A DNA stretch of 64,000 nt, from contig CM055111.1 in the NCBI GenBank assembly GCA_029204225.1, positions 18,618,668-18,682,667 on the forward strand, given 5' to 3'. This DNA is from Diphasiastrum complanatum. Its lineage: Eukaryota > Streptophyta > Lycopodiopsida > Lycopodiales > Lycopodiaceae. Below the pieces are notes generated by a model. It saw only the letters and a list, made by a program, of their open reading frames with translations. It made no database searches and was not told the origin of the DNA. The number at the start of each line of letters is the position of its first letter. The stretch's first letter is position 1. Both the position numbers and the translations under genes were made by a program. Shown here piece after piece: positions 44,336-55,806 of the stretch.

Positions 44336-44932
44336 ATTAGGCGGCCAAATGTGCAGGTTTTGCCAGATTTAGAAGAGATTTGTGGGCGAGTTTGCTTTTG
44401 TAGCATTCCAATCAAGTTTCTAGCTAAAAATCTTGTTGATTTATGTGTAGAAATTGGATCTTTGTGATCAAAACATCATTTGTATGCATTTCAATTGAAG
44501 TAGGGCGAATTCCCTCTGTACTTATCAGAATAAGGAGACAAAAATTGTTTTGGAAAGAGGGAGATGCAAGATCCAACAAGATCCTATTAGTTTTCCATTC
44601 TAGCATATAGTTTTTTGATTCAATTTCTTGCTTCTTCATGTCAAAAACTTCAAAATTGATGTAACCCTCTGATTTTCAGTTTGCTGAATGATTCAAGAGT
44701 GTATTTCAATCTTAGGAGTGAGGGAAAAGCAAGTATATTGAGGTTTGGTCTTGGTTTGATCAAGAAATCATAAAACTAGTGGCTAAAATTAAGGAAAAAG
44801 TGAGGAAAAGAGAGAAAAAGTAAGGTTTTAGGTTCCAAATCTTTGTGATTTCTTCTTGTGTTTCATTTGTTGATTCAAGAGAGTGCTTAGTGCATTGGAA
44901 CAGGTCAAAGATCAGAGATCAATCATTGCAAC

Positions 44933-47900
44933 ATGGCTACAAATGGAGGCTACATGTTGGAAAGCAATGATAGGCTTACCTCCCTCAACTATTCTACTTG
45001 GAAAGTAAGGATGGAGTCTTTGCTTGAGATGAATGAGTTGATGGATATTGTTGTAGGTGTGGAGGAGAGACCTTTGGCACCTCAAGAACAATTGAGGTAT
45101 GACAAGAGGGAAAAGAAAGCCCTTCACATGATCAAGATGAATGTGACAAATGAGCTTATCAAAGAGGTTGGTAAGTGCACATCATCTAGTGAAGCTTGGG
45201 AAGCCTTGAAGAAGGTTTATGAATCCAAGTCTACTTCTAGAGTGTTGACTTTAAGAAGGCAAATCTTTTCTTGTATGCAAAAGAAGAGTGAGAATGGACA
45301 TGCTTTTGTTTTGAGAGTTAAAGCATTGAATGATGAGTTAGCATGCATTAATGATGGCATAAATAATGAGGAGCTTGTTCAAGTGATTCTCAATGGCTTG
45401 TTGGATGATCATGCTAATCTTGTTCAAAGTTATGCTATCCAAAAATGTTTACCAAGTGTTGGAGACTTGCAAGAGGTCTTGTTGGCTGAAGAATTCAGGT
45501 TGCAAGCAAGAGTGGGAGCATCTTCTACATCTCAAGGAGGAGAAGAGGAGGCAATGTTCTCTAAAGGCAAGTTCAAGGGCAAAGGTAAAAGCAATTGGTC
45601 TAAAGGGCAAGACCAAGGTGAGCACTCTACTTTTGGCAAAAAGAAGGATAGATCTAAGCTAAAATGTTTCTATTGTGGAGTCAAAGGGCATTTTGCTAGT
45701 GATTGTTTTAAGAAAAAGAGGGATCAAGGGGAAAAGCAAACCAATCTAACTATTGATGAGGGTGGGGATGAGCTTCTTTCAAATGATGCTTTTGTTATGT
45801 CATCTTGCTTGTTGGCTAATCATGGAGACATTGATCCTTGGTGGATTGATAGTGGAGCCACTTCTCATATGACATATCATAAAGAGTATTTTTCATCTTT
45901 AATGGCATTTGATGGTGATAGGAAGGTAATCTATACCGCAAATGATGGTGAGTGTGCAATCAAGGGGATTGGCACAATTCCTATTTCACTTTCTACAAAT
46001 AGGAATATAGAATTGAAAGATGTTTTGCTCATTCCATCCATTACCAAGAACTTACTTAGTGTAAGCCAAATGCTTGACAAAGGATTCAAAGTTGAGTTTG
46101 ATGGTGATGCTTGCTTGATCAAAAAGGGGTGTAGTATCATTGCAAAAGGGAAAAGGCAAGGGAAATTGTTCAAGCTTGATGCATGTGTTGTTGCTAACCA
46201 AGTTGGATGCATGGCAAATGAACAAATGTCAATTCAAGAGGTATGGCATAAAAGGATGGGACATCTCAACTACAAGGCCTTGGAGGTAATAGCCAAAAAG
46301 GAGGTAGTAAGGGGACTTCCCAAGTCTCTTACTTGCTTGAATCATGTTTGTGAAGAATGTGCTTTGTCTAAATCACATAGATTGCCATATACTAGATCTA
46401 TATCTAGATCTAAGATGCCTTTTTCTCTCTTGCATTCGGATATTCATGGTGTTACTACAATTAGCAATGGAGGTGCTAAGATGTATGTAACTTTCATTGA
46501 TGATTTTAGTAGATTTTGTTGGGTTTATCTACTAAAGAGCAAGGATGAGGTGTTTGATGTGTTTGTCAAGTTCAAAGTTGCTATTGAGACTCAATTTACA
46601 ACCAAAATCAAATGCTTGAGGAGCGACAATGGTGGTGAATACATTTCTAACAAATTCAAAGCCTTTTGCGATGAGCATGGGATCAAGAGGGAGTACACAT
46701 GTCCAAGAACACCACAACAAAATGGAGTGGCCGAGAGGAAGAATAGAACCTTGTGTGAGAGTGCAAAGGCAATGAGATTGAATGCTAATCTTCCTAAACC
46801 TTTTTGGAGTGATGCTTTGTTGTGTGCAAATTTCCTATGCAATAGATGGCCAAGTGTTGTATTGAAAGGAAAAACCCCTTTTGAAGCTTTGTTTGGTACG
46901 AAGCCTAATGTCAAGTTTCTAAGAACTTTTGGATGCATTTGCTACTTCAACATTACTCTTGATGATAGAACTAAGGAGGATCCATCTTCAAGAAAGGGCA
47001 TTTTTGTTGGTTATAGTGAAGTAAGCAAAGCATATAGGATTTATGTTCCTTCAATCAAAAAAGTGTTCACAAGTAGGGATGTCATTTTTGATGAAAGTAA
47101 CATTCCAAAAGTTGTTTCAAGTGATGATGGTGTTGTTGCAACTAATGTGCTTGATGACAATGGAGTTGATGACACATTGGATGTGGATGTTGAAGAAGCC
47201 TCTTCAAGTCAAATTCCAAGGAGAACTCCAAGGCATAAAGTGAAACCCTCAAGGCTCACTTATGATGGCAAAGGTAAGCAAGTGGTGGATGGATCCAACT
47301 ATGCTTTCCTAACTTCTTTTGATGTACCTTCATGTGTAGATGAAGCAAGGCAAGAAGAGGAATGGATCCAAGCAATGGATCTTGAGTTTGAAGCACTTAT
47401 GAAGAACAACACATGGAGATTGGTGGAGCTTCCAAAGGGCAAAAGTGCAATTGGATGCAAATGGATCTTCAAGGTAAAGACAAATCAAGATGGATCTATC
47501 AACAAGTTGAAGGCAAGGTTGGTGGCTAAAGGTTATGCTCAAGAGCATGGCATTGACTATGAGGAAACCTTTGCACCCGTGGCAAAGATGGTGAGCATAA
47601 GAGTAATCATTTCCCTTGCAACTCTTTATGGATGGGATCTTTGGCAATTAGACATTTCTAATGCTTTCTTGAATGGTGATCTTGAAGAGGAAGTCTACAT
47701 GGAGCAACCCGAGAGCTATGTTTCTCATAGCAAGCCTAATCATGTGTGTTTTCTACAAAAAAGTTTGTATGGTCTTAAGCAAGCACCAAGGAGTTGGTAT
47801 GCTAGGCTTAACTCTTTTCTACTTTCTCAAAACTTCACTATGAGTGAGTATGATCATTCACTTTACTTTAGAATTAGTGCTAATGATGTTACAATCCTTC

Positions 47901-48883
47901 TAATTTATGTGGATGACATTATTTTAAGTGGAGGGAACAAGGAAGATATAGAAGATATCAAGAAAGCACTAAAAAAGGAATTTGAAGTGCATGATCTTGG
48001 TCTTTTGAGCTATATCTTAGGAATAGAAGTAATTAGAACTTCTCAAATCACTTTTATTTCACAAGAGAAGTATGCTATTTCTATTCTCAATAGATTTCAT
48101 ATGGTAGATGCAAATCCTATTGATACACCTATGGAATCACATGTAAAGCTAACTATAAGAGGTAATGAAAGATCCTTCGAGGACATTACTCTCTATAGGA
48201 AGCTAATAGGTTCTCTTATATATCTAACCATCACAAGACCTGATTTATCTTATTGTGTTGGTAGATTAAGCCAATTCATGCAAGATCCTAGCATAGAACA
48301 TTGGAAACTAGGAAAGAGGATCTTGAGATACATCTCGGGAACAAAAGATTTTGGCATTGTTTATAGAGGCTCATCACCTAACTTATTTGGTTTTTCAGAT
48401 TCAGATTTTGCAGGAGACCTTATGGATAGAAAATCCATAAATGCACATGCTATTTTCATAGGTGATGGAGCTATCTCATGGATGTCGAAGAAACAAGCAA
48501 CTATATCACTTTCTTCTAGTGAGGCCGAGTACAAAGCTTTGACATCATGCACAAAGGAGATGGTGTGGATCAAGAGGATGATTATGGAGCTTCATTTGCT
48601 GGATTTTTCAGAGAGTCCAATCATCTTTTGTGACAACCTTTCAGCCCAAAGTCTAGCAAGCAATCCGGTTTTCCATGCAAGGAGCAAACATATCGAGGTG
48701 GCTTACCATTTTGTGAGAGAACAAGTGTTGGCAAAAGAGATCAAGCTTGAACATGTCCCATCAAAGGAATGTGTGGCTGATATCTTTACCAAAGCATTGG
48801 GAAAGGACTTATTTTTCAAGCATAGAACAAGTCTTGGTGTACTTTCTAAATCTATGCTAAAACTAGTTGAAGAGGGAGTGTGA
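44933..48883 (+). CDS. C1 gag-pol polyprotein, intact, 1316 aa
   Basis: One uninterrupted frame encodes the whole copia polyprotein. Gag (residues about 1-240) is a UBN2-type core, with the zinc knuckle CFYCGVKGHFASDC at 245-258. Protease has DSGATSHM with the catalytic aspartate at 306. The integrase zinc region has H439, H444 and CEECALSKSH. The integrase core has D503 (HSDIHG), D565 (RSDNGGEY) and E601 (NGVAERKN), spaced D-D-35-E. In RT the active site YVDD is at 992-995. RNase H carries FSDSDFAGD, SLSSSEAEYKAL and DNLSAQ motifs. All catalytic residues are present. The ATG at 44933 begins the conserved MATNGG start also seen in C2 (MASNGG). The stop codon lies inside the first five bases of the 3' LTR. 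Gag and pol share one frame, so the gag:pol ratio must be set some other way. Confidence 0.95.
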   Translation: MATNGGYMLESNDRLTSLNYSTWKVRMESLLEMNELMDIVVGVEERPLAPQEQLRYDKREKKALHMIKMNVTNELIKEVGKCTSSSEAWEALKKVYESKSTSRVLTLRRQIFSCMQKKSENGHAFVLRVKALNDELACINDGINNEELVQVILNGLLDDHANLVQSYAIQKCLPSVGDLQEVLLAEEFRLQARVGASSTSQGGEEEAMFSKGKFKGKGKSNWSKGQDQGEHSTFGKKKDRSKLKCFYCGVKGHFASDCFKKKRDQGEKQTNLTIDEGGDELLSNDAFVMSSCLLANHGDIDPWWIDSGATSHMTYHKEYFSSLMAFDGDRKVIYTANDGECAIKGIGTIPISLSTNRNIELKDVLLIPSITKNLLSVSQMLDKGFKVEFDGDACLIKKGCSIIAKGKRQGKLFKLDACVVANQVGCMANEQMSIQEVWHKRMGHLNYKALEVIAKKEVVRGLPKSLTCLNHVCEECALSKSHRLPYTRSISRSKMPFSLLHSDIHGVTTISNGGAKMYVTFIDDFSRFCWVYLLKSKDEVFDVFVKFKVAIETQFTTKIKCLRSDNGGEYISNKFKAFCDEHGIKREYTCPRTPQQNGVAERKNRTLCESAKAMRLNANLPKPFWSDALLCANFLCNRWPSVVLKGKTPFEALFGTKPNVKFLRTFGCICYFNITLDDRTKEDPSSRKGIFVGYSEVSKAYRIYVPSIKKVFTSRDVIFDESNIPKVVSSDDGVVATNVLDDNGVDDTLDVDVEEASSSQIPRRTPRHKVKPSRLTYDGKGKQVVDGSNYAFLTSFDVPSCVDEARQEEEWIQAMDLEFEALMKNNTWRLVELPKGKSAIGCKWIFKVKTNQDGSINKLKARLVAKGYAQEHGIDYEETFAPVAKMVSIRVIISLATLYGWDLWQLDISNAFLNGDLEEEVYMEQPESYVSHSKPNHVCFLQKSLYGLKQAPRSWYARLNSFLLSQNFTMSEYDHSLYFRISANDVTILLIYVDDIILSGGNKEDIEDIKKALKKEFEVHDLGLLSYILGIEVIRTSQITFISQEKYAISILNRFHMVDANPIDTPMESHVKLTIRGNERSFEDITLYRKLIGSLIYLTITRPDLSYCVGRLSQFMQDPSIEHWKLGKRILRYISGTKDFGIVYRGSSPNLFGFSDSDFAGDLMDRKSINAHAIFIGDGAISWMSKKQATISLSSSEAEYKALTSCTKEMVWIKRMIMELHLLDFSESPIIFCDNLSAQSLASNPVFHARSKHIEVAYHFVREQVLAKEIKLEHVPSKECVADIFTKALGKDLFFKHRTSLGVLSKSMLKLVEEGV
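48869..48878 (+). promoter_or_regulatory. C1 polypurine tract
   Basis: GAAGAGGGAG directly before the 3' LTR. It primes plus-strand DNA synthesis. It is also the coding sequence for the last residues of pol. Confidence 0.85.
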
Positions 48884-49531
48884 AAAATTGTCAACTAGTA
48901 GTATTTTCCTAACTTGAGATTTTGTAGGCCTATGGCCAAATAAAAGTTAGAGATAGGTTCATACATGTATGTAGAGGCCCAAAGTATGTGTACACTACTT
49001 TTGAGGTCACATTAATTAGAGGAGGTCGAGTGTGGAGCTCTTCTATTGGCTCATAATTTGGTGCATTCCTATTTGACCAAATTTCTAGGTATATGGGTGA
49101 ATCCTATTGGACCCCAATTTTAGCCTATCATAAGACAAGTGGCCAAGAGGCACTATGGCTGCTATAAATAGCCATCTCCACGAGTATGTACACATCTCAT
49201 TTTCATTCTATTGAATGAATGTTATGCTCTTTGAAGATCCATCTTCTTCTCTCTCACTTTTTTGTTCATATCTTGCATTCTAGCCACTAGAATTGTGATT
49301 TCTTTGTTGCTATGGCTTCACACGTGTGAAATGCAGGTTGTAGGCTCTGAAGTACGGACAGGGACAGCAAGTTTCTGTTTGTGGAAGCTTATGATCAGAT
49401 TTTGATGTTTAGTTGATGTTTAGTATGCTTAACATCACAATTTCTATCATTTTTTCAATCTAGATGTGCATAACTTCCATGGCCAAGATCTTTATGAAAC
49501 TTTAGCATCTTTTGGATCTGAGTTTTTCACA
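48879..49531 (+). repeat. C1 3' LTR
   Basis: 653 bp, apparently identical to the 5' LTR, with the TATA box at 49163 and the G-box palindrome at 49317. Confidence 0.95.
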
Positions 49532-49536
49532 AAAAT
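49532..49536 (+). repeat. C1 target-site duplication, right (AAAAT)
   Basis: Matches 43666-43670. Confidence 0.9.
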
Positions 49537-49860
49537 AACTGGACTACTAAATATCCCAAGGGCGGTTACCCACTTTGTACATATACAAAGACTGGCATAA
49601 ATAACATTCAATGATTGTAAGATATTTTTTGAAGACACTTGTATATATAAACTAGCTAAATCAGGCTATGTACGTGTTGCTTTTAACATTAATAGAGTTT
49701 CTGTAGCTAGCGTTATCACTCTCAACAAGCTGAAGTTATTATTTCAAGCCATTGTACTCACTGTTGATATTAATCAGAGTGCAATCTTCTGTCTCACTAT
49801 TGTATTGTTCATTTGCGCAATTTTGTATGAATGATTCATTTTGAATATTTCTGCTGCTCA

Positions 49861-51180
49861 CTATTGCATTTCCGTTCCTACACGCCTACGCTCAAAGCTT
49901 TGAGCTTCTGCTACATGTCGTCTCACAACATGCACGAATTTACCAGGTGCAAGTTCAATTAGCTCTGTTGAATCTGGTAAAATAATATCTTCCATCATAT
50001 TGGCCTTCGTATGGCCATGAATTTTGAGCATGGTTGTCTCCACAGATTTATTCTTGTCGTCAACTTGGGGTTTATTACCGAATTCTTATTCGGATTCGTT
50101 AGATTCGTGAGATTCATCGTCAGCATCTTGATCAGAATCTTCAGAATTCTTGTCTGCAACTATTGGTTCTTTAAAAGAAATATCTACTTCAGTAATGCAG
50201 ACGTCGAAAAATTCTTCTTCATCATCCGATAAATCATTATTCTCATAGCATTCAAAATATTTAACTTCGATATATGAATTAGTATAGAATATATTGAGTG
50301 CATAAGAAAAATCCTTAGAGGTAATGGACATTGGAGTTTCTCCTTGATATCTGTCTCAACTCCAAGTTATAATTTGTTCTACTAGCTTTCCACAATTATT
50401 AGTTTTGGGAGTTTGGAATCTTAGTTCTCTGGACTTCCATGTACACTTGCATTAGGCCATCCAATCAGCACAACATAAGAGGGCAAATCGAGTGGTTTGA
50501 TAACAATAAAGTTCATCGTAAAAGGCTTGGCTTACATATATATAGTGATGTCCTTTAATTCACCAACAAGCTTTCTTCGTGTCGAATTGGCCAACTTGAT
50601 ATTTCCTTGAGTTGGTTGAATATCAGTCAAACCTAGGGCATGAACAATGTCTTTTGTTATAATATTGACACTCGAACCTGATTCGATTGGCACGTTTTTT
50701 ATTAAACATCCAACAATTGTAAAGTCGATTTCTCGTGCACCGAGATCTCCCAAATCACAGTATGCCAACATCTACTAGAGAAATTTTTTTTTTCTTTTTA
50801 GGAACAGAATGACCTTTTAATCGTTTGAGATAATAAGTGTTGTCTCCCAACAATTGTTCGTCGAAAGTTATATTGGGACGAAAAGAGACAATATCAGTTG
50901 CAATTCTGTTTTCACTTTCGTGATAGGCTTGTCAATCGTGGCATCAAAAAAGTTGGTCTTCTTGATTTCACATCCTCTTCCTTGAATGTGACTTTCTTCT
51001 CTACAGCAACTGTTTGTGATTCGGAATTGATAATTTCTTTAGCTTCTGCAAAAATATTTTTCGAAAATAGCTTGGTGGCATCATGATCATAATTAGGATC
51101 ATCGTTAAGATCTTCTTTCGTTACGGATTTGTGCGATGATTTCTTCTTCGAGGAATTTCTTTTCTTCTTCGAAGAAACTA
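49861..51180 (-). pseudogene. Ty3/gypsy gag-protease remnant
   Basis: Reading leftwards: a lysine/serine-rich part with VEKKVTFKEEDV (near 50990), then the protease frame 50771-50532 with VPIESGSSVNIITKDIVHALGL. Here the active-site D of DSG or DGG is a glutamate, followed by IKLANSTRRKLVGELKDI. Further fragments (50331-50086 acidic; 50043-49861 with IHGHTKANMMEDIILPDS) are unassigned. Stops separate the pieces. The protease would be dead without its aspartate. Confidence 0.5.
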
Positions 51181-51185
51181 TCGAG

Positions 51186-51430
51186 TCAAGTTTCGAGGAG
51201 CCTTAGGTTGATGTCTGCAAGCAGTTGCCTTAGCGAAATCACTTCTTTGGTTGCATTTGTGATAGCCATGTATTCAAACTTCGTTGATGATAATGCAACT
51301 GAGGTCTGCTTTTGACTGTTCCATGAGATTGGGCCTTGGTTGTATAAAAATACAAATCTAGAAGTTGATTTTATGGTAGCGACATATTCTGCCTGTGTAG
51401 GCTTCAAGGATGTTGGCGGTTTGGCTTCCT
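51186..51430 (-). pseudogene. Copia RNase H fragment
   Basis: Reads FVFLYNQGPISWNSQKQ, then SVALSSTKFEYMAITNATKE and LRQLLADI, the middle of copia RNase H. The catalytic glutamate of the SSTEAEY motif is changed (SSTKFEY). It is a short scrap beside the gypsy remnant and not clearly from families A-D. Confidence 0.7.
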
Positions 51431-52650
51431 CCGTAGCAGATCATTAGAGAAAATATGGGCCCAAAGAGGGCCCTATAAGAAATGCCATGTAGGAGAGAGA
51501 AAAATAATTATAAAGTAATTATAATATCATTTTCTAACTTATTTACACATCTGCCTGCACTACTTTCCATGTAAATGAATGCACCTTAGTTTAGTCACAT
51601 CAAACTCACTGGTGTTTAACCACAGTTAAAATATAATTTTTCAAAATGCTGAAATATTCCCTCCCAATAGTTGGGAACACTCAAAAATTTGAATTAGGAG
51701 TGACATTTCCGAAAAAAGCCTATGCCATCTCTATCTCCAGCAGAGTTGTTAGCGTCATCTTGAGTTTTGTTATTGTCATCATGTTGTTTGTTACTATACT
51801 ATTGTACTGATGACAAAGCTTTATCATCTTCATGTGGATCTGTCACCAAAATATGCTCCGCTCAGGACGAGAAATTCAAAACAACCCAAATTGTCAACTT
51901 CTGATATGATCCAATACAGGGAGGAAAAGCTAAAACATGTAGATTTATGGTCATCGGGAACATTGTATCCTATTGATCCATGTTCATTGGTCATTCCTAT
52001 ATAGCATCATCCGAACATTCGGTGCAAACGGGGATGGTTTGAACGATGCGCCGTTGCTGTATACACTCAGCGTAAGTGCTTCAACAAAGATAATGCTAAA
52101 AGACAATGATTACATTGACCTGAAAATATTAAGAATGTTTTCCCCGCCTTGAAACCACACTGCAATGTACAACATAAGACATATCGTAGCATTGTACGTA
52201 CGTAATTCTAAATACTAGTGCCAAACGTTAGGAACATGGATCTTGAGATACAAACTTATGGCAATGCAATATTATGAAAGTGATGAAAATGAAGTGTTTA
52301 TTGTTTGATTATCTCTATCGTTATGATCTTGCGGTTTTGTCTTTTTACAAAACTCTTTCCATCATTTCATATAAAAATTCGAAGACACAAAACTTTTGTT
52401 TACATGTCTTTCTCTCCTTCAAGCGAACAATGCATGGATAGCAGGTGATGCTTGTTCCCTTGATGAAACTTTGCGCTGGCCGGTTGGTAACTGGAGTCAA
52501 GTGGCTTTCTACCTTTATAGCACTATCTGGTAATCTATCTAATATCAGCTATCAAATATTTAGTCATTCAGGCAGTTAACTAGTAGAAGCTCTCAGATGT
52601 ACTACATGGTAAAAGGCATTCAGTGCCTAAAGTCACTAATCAAACATTGA
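51431..52650. other. No recognised gene; likely intron and upstream DNA of the EamA gene
   Basis: Contains one 64-codon ORF (51810-52004) with no motif. I found no upstream exon of the transporter here. A branch-point and acceptor region precedes 52664. Confidence 0.4.
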
Positions 52651-52663
52651 TTTTCCCTGTTAG

Positions 52664-53575
52664 GTATGGGTGTGCTGGAGGAAGAAGGTTCAGGGTGGAA
52701 AGGCATCATTATGCCACAACGTGGAAACCCGTGGGTTTTCGCGAGTTCATTAATTTCTGCTCTACAAATATTTCGATCAGAAGTCTTTGGAATCGCTAAA
52801 GCATTGGATGCAAAGCGTTTAAATGCCCTTCAGTCGGCCGTATTATCTGTCCTCAGCTTTTTCTGGGAGATATGCAACCTATGCAGCAGTTCTAGTGATT
52901 GGGGTTTAGACTTTAGAACACTGGCTCAACATTTACCATGGCTTCCATTAATCTACAATGGCATCGTCTGTGGTGGAATTTGCAGCTGGTTGGAAATACG
53001 AGCTCTGCGTGGAGTGAACGCATCCGTCGCCACTTTGATTTACATGACTTTTCCGGTCTGGGGTGCATTTTTCTCTACACTTCTCCGACACAAATCTCCG
53101 AGCGAGCTTGAACTTGTGGGAGCGCCAATGATTCTGCTAGCAACTATGTGGACTAACAAAATGACTTCTGAACAGCGTACCAATAGTTCTCAACCATACC
53201 AAAATGATCAGGGCCTTACTAGACAGAACAGAGATCAGAGTAGCCATTTGAATCGTCGACAGGAATTTTCCAGGCCAGATGAAGGCTATTTGATGGAAAA
53301 TGTCCTGGCATCGACGCTCCTCAGTGCTGATCATCTTCCAGGAGTCATGTTAATATCTCAACTAAAATCTCCGTTCTATACTGCTCAAGATGAGAGGCTT
53401 GTCAAAGATGTAGATGTCATATTTCAAGAGAACACGGATTGTCTATCCGACTTTACCACCATTTTTAAACCTCCACAATGCGCCGAAGTTCATAATACGG
53501 CTGTAAATGTTGGATCTCCATGTTTTCTGTGCACTGAAGAGCATGTCTGTGATATTGGCGCATGATCAGTGCTTA
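52664..53575 (+). CDS. EamA (DMT family) transporter, last exon(s)
   Basis: An acceptor (TTTTCCCTGTTAG) ends at 52663 and the frame is open to a stop at 53565. The first ATG (52666) is internal, because the family continues upstream with a further transmembrane half. The protein part shown is the second EamA repeat. A G-V-L-E-E start is followed by helices near NPWVFASSLISALQIF, NALQSAVLSVLSFFWEI, LPWLPLIYNGIVCGGICSWL, VNASVATLIYMTFPVWGAFF and ELELVGAPMILLATMW. The wording GVNASVATLIYMTFPVWGAFF matches the most conserved EamA helix. Relatives are plant membrane carriers of metabolites, some of them plastidial. An unusual polar tail of about 130 residues follows the last helix. Earlier exons are outside or too degraded to see. 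Confidence 0.7.
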
Positions 53576-55530
53576 ATATTTTGTTCGCCAAATGCGTAAT
53601 TCAATCTAAGTAGATATAAATAATAGGCCCACGCTTGGTGCGGTGATCTACTGTGCGTGTGCTGGGCTTGACTACTCAGATTCCATTCGCTTCCCTGCCC
53701 CACTCGTGGGCGGAAACTTGGGCCAAAGGCTCAAAGCCTCCTTAATATAAAAAGTTAAATAGAATTAGTAGCAGTTTTAGTTTTCTAACGAGATTAGTTT
53801 CTTAGCATTACGTCTTAAGAAGCATGAGGACAAAAGTTGCTAAAATATCTTGGAGAGCAGGAAATTGTGTGCAAGTTCTATTTGCATTTTCACTAGCTTT
53901 AAGATCCGCTTTCCACTGATCTGTGATCCGTATAAGCTTCTTTGCTGTCAACTATCCCCTAGGCACATCCGAATCAAAAGCCTGCCATTTGTGTATAAAC
54001 TCTCTCGTCCATTTCACGATTTTGCGGTTCTGATCTCCGTCAGTCCATTGATTATTTATCGCGCAGTACAGAATCACGTTGATTAGAATCGAAAGTTGAA
54101 AGTGGTAATGCGCTATTTCATTTTGGGAACAATTCGCTCAAAGATATTATCTCGCGTCTATTTCTTTCTTGCAAGTCCGACACACAAATGTGACATATAA
54201 GTAAATTTTGTCCGCTTAGTTATAAGCTTAATTTATGATACTCTTCTATTTTTCAATTAATTTTGTATAAGCAAAGGTAGTTACAAATTTACAATGTGAG
54301 AGGACCTTTGCTCTAGGTCCCCAAGGGCTGTGGAACCCTTGAGCAAGGAAGGCCCAACCATGTTGAAGGCCTAAGACCCCTTTTCGAGTTTGATGTCTAA
54401 GTGTGAATTTTGTTACATGTTTATTTTGAGTGGACTTTGCATGACAACCAATAAAGGTTACTTAATTTGTGAAAGTTTTTATACTAGTGGACTTTGGTCT
54501 TAAATTCTATGAGGACATCCAATGCCTAGATGTCACAAGGCTCATGTGCTATGTGGCAGCCAATAATTGGGTTGTTGGCACAAGATTTAGTGTTAGGTGC
54601 TTATCTCTCATTAGATGTCAATATGAGAAGTTTATTGGAAAACTAAAATGTGATGGTATTGCTCATAAAATAAATCGTTCATAACATAGAACTAGAAATG
54701 TACTTTGTAAATTGTTTAAATAATGATAATAACCTAGTACATGAGAAGATTTGTCTAAGAATTTACAATGATCCTTATGAGGCTTGAGGATGAGGATAAA
54801 TGTAATGTTTGAAGCATAGATTTTGAGACATTTTTTTTAAGAGACAACCTCCAATGAGCTCCAAACATGGTTTCTCTAAGAGAGAATTGACGTCTTTTTC
54901 TTTTATAGAAATGAATCTCCATAAAACTTTGAAGTATGTTCACATCTTGAGATTTAACATTATGTTTTTTTGCGGATGAAGCTTTATGTACAACAACAAG
55001 CTAGTTGGTGGAATGCAAACCTTAGATTTTCTAGATCATAGACAATTTTGGTATTTGTATGTATGCATCAAGGTATTATCAAGCTAAATCCATAGTCTAT
55101 AGCTTATAAATAGTTCTTTGCTTGATTAGGTGGTGAGTTGGTGAGGACCTCATTTATTCTCTTTGAAGTTAGGAGTTAGCCACACAAATGAGGACATGCA
55201 AGAGAAATAAAGTACATAATAAGATAGTTTACTTTTAATAAGTAGGGAGCTGCTTATTACTTTATTTTCTCTCCTTTAATTAGGTCATGAGTTTAACTCC
55301 AATTTGATGCACAAAATGAGGACGTAATAGATGAAAACAGGAAAATTGTGGTATAGTGCCAAGTTTTCTTGATGGGGACATAAGAAAGAAAAGCAAGAAA
55401 GTTATGCTATACGCATCACAAAGGCCTAGCCATTCTCTTGAAAATGTATGAAAGTACAAATTTCTTGAATAAAACATGTCATTAATGTCTAAGAATCGAT
55501 GCAAGGTAAATACTTATTTTTAGAGAATCT
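53576..55530. other. No recognised gene
   Basis: 3' flank of the transporter and AT-rich spacer with short ORFs only. No repeat family recognised. Confidence 0.4.
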
Positions 55531-55806
55531 ATGTGCCAGAGATAAACATAGTGAAGACAATCAGAGACGTCAAATTCGATGAGAGCAGAACAATGGCCAA
55601 CAATAATCCTGTCAGTTATGAATTCCTTGAAAGACAATACTAGGATCTACGAACCGTGACAGAGAGAGCAGAGGATGAACACTCAGACGAAGTCGCACCT
55701 CATTCGAGCAACGAATCAGATGAAGAAATATTCGCATGCCAGCCTATTGCTACAACACCTGTAAATCGAATTGGTTCTGGACCTAGCAAAACAGATAAAG
55801 ACAATA
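55531..55806 (+). pseudogene. Copia family A fragment (integrase-RT linker)
   Basis: Matches the outer family A copy at about 4520-4800. Shared blocks include the VRFDESRTMAN-like segment, a diverged acidic stretch, and the GSGPS-like part before a lysine/aspartate run. It stops at 55806, where family X copy 2 begins. Confidence 0.7.

Larger units (their letters stand above)
43671..49531 (+). mobile_element. Complete copia element C1
   Basis: A full LTR retrotransposon of 5861 bp: 5' LTR 43671-44323, primer-binding site 44324, gag-pol 44933-48883, purine tract 48869-48878, 3' LTR 48879-49531, flanked by AAAAT. Both LTRs are 653 bp and I saw no difference between them, so insertion is very recent. 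It sits inside an older copia LTR. Confidence 0.95.

Noticed and set aside
45931-47647. Minus-strand ORFs inside C1 (and likewise in C2)
   Set aside because: They are antisense shadows of the strongly supported gag-pol frame, without motifs.
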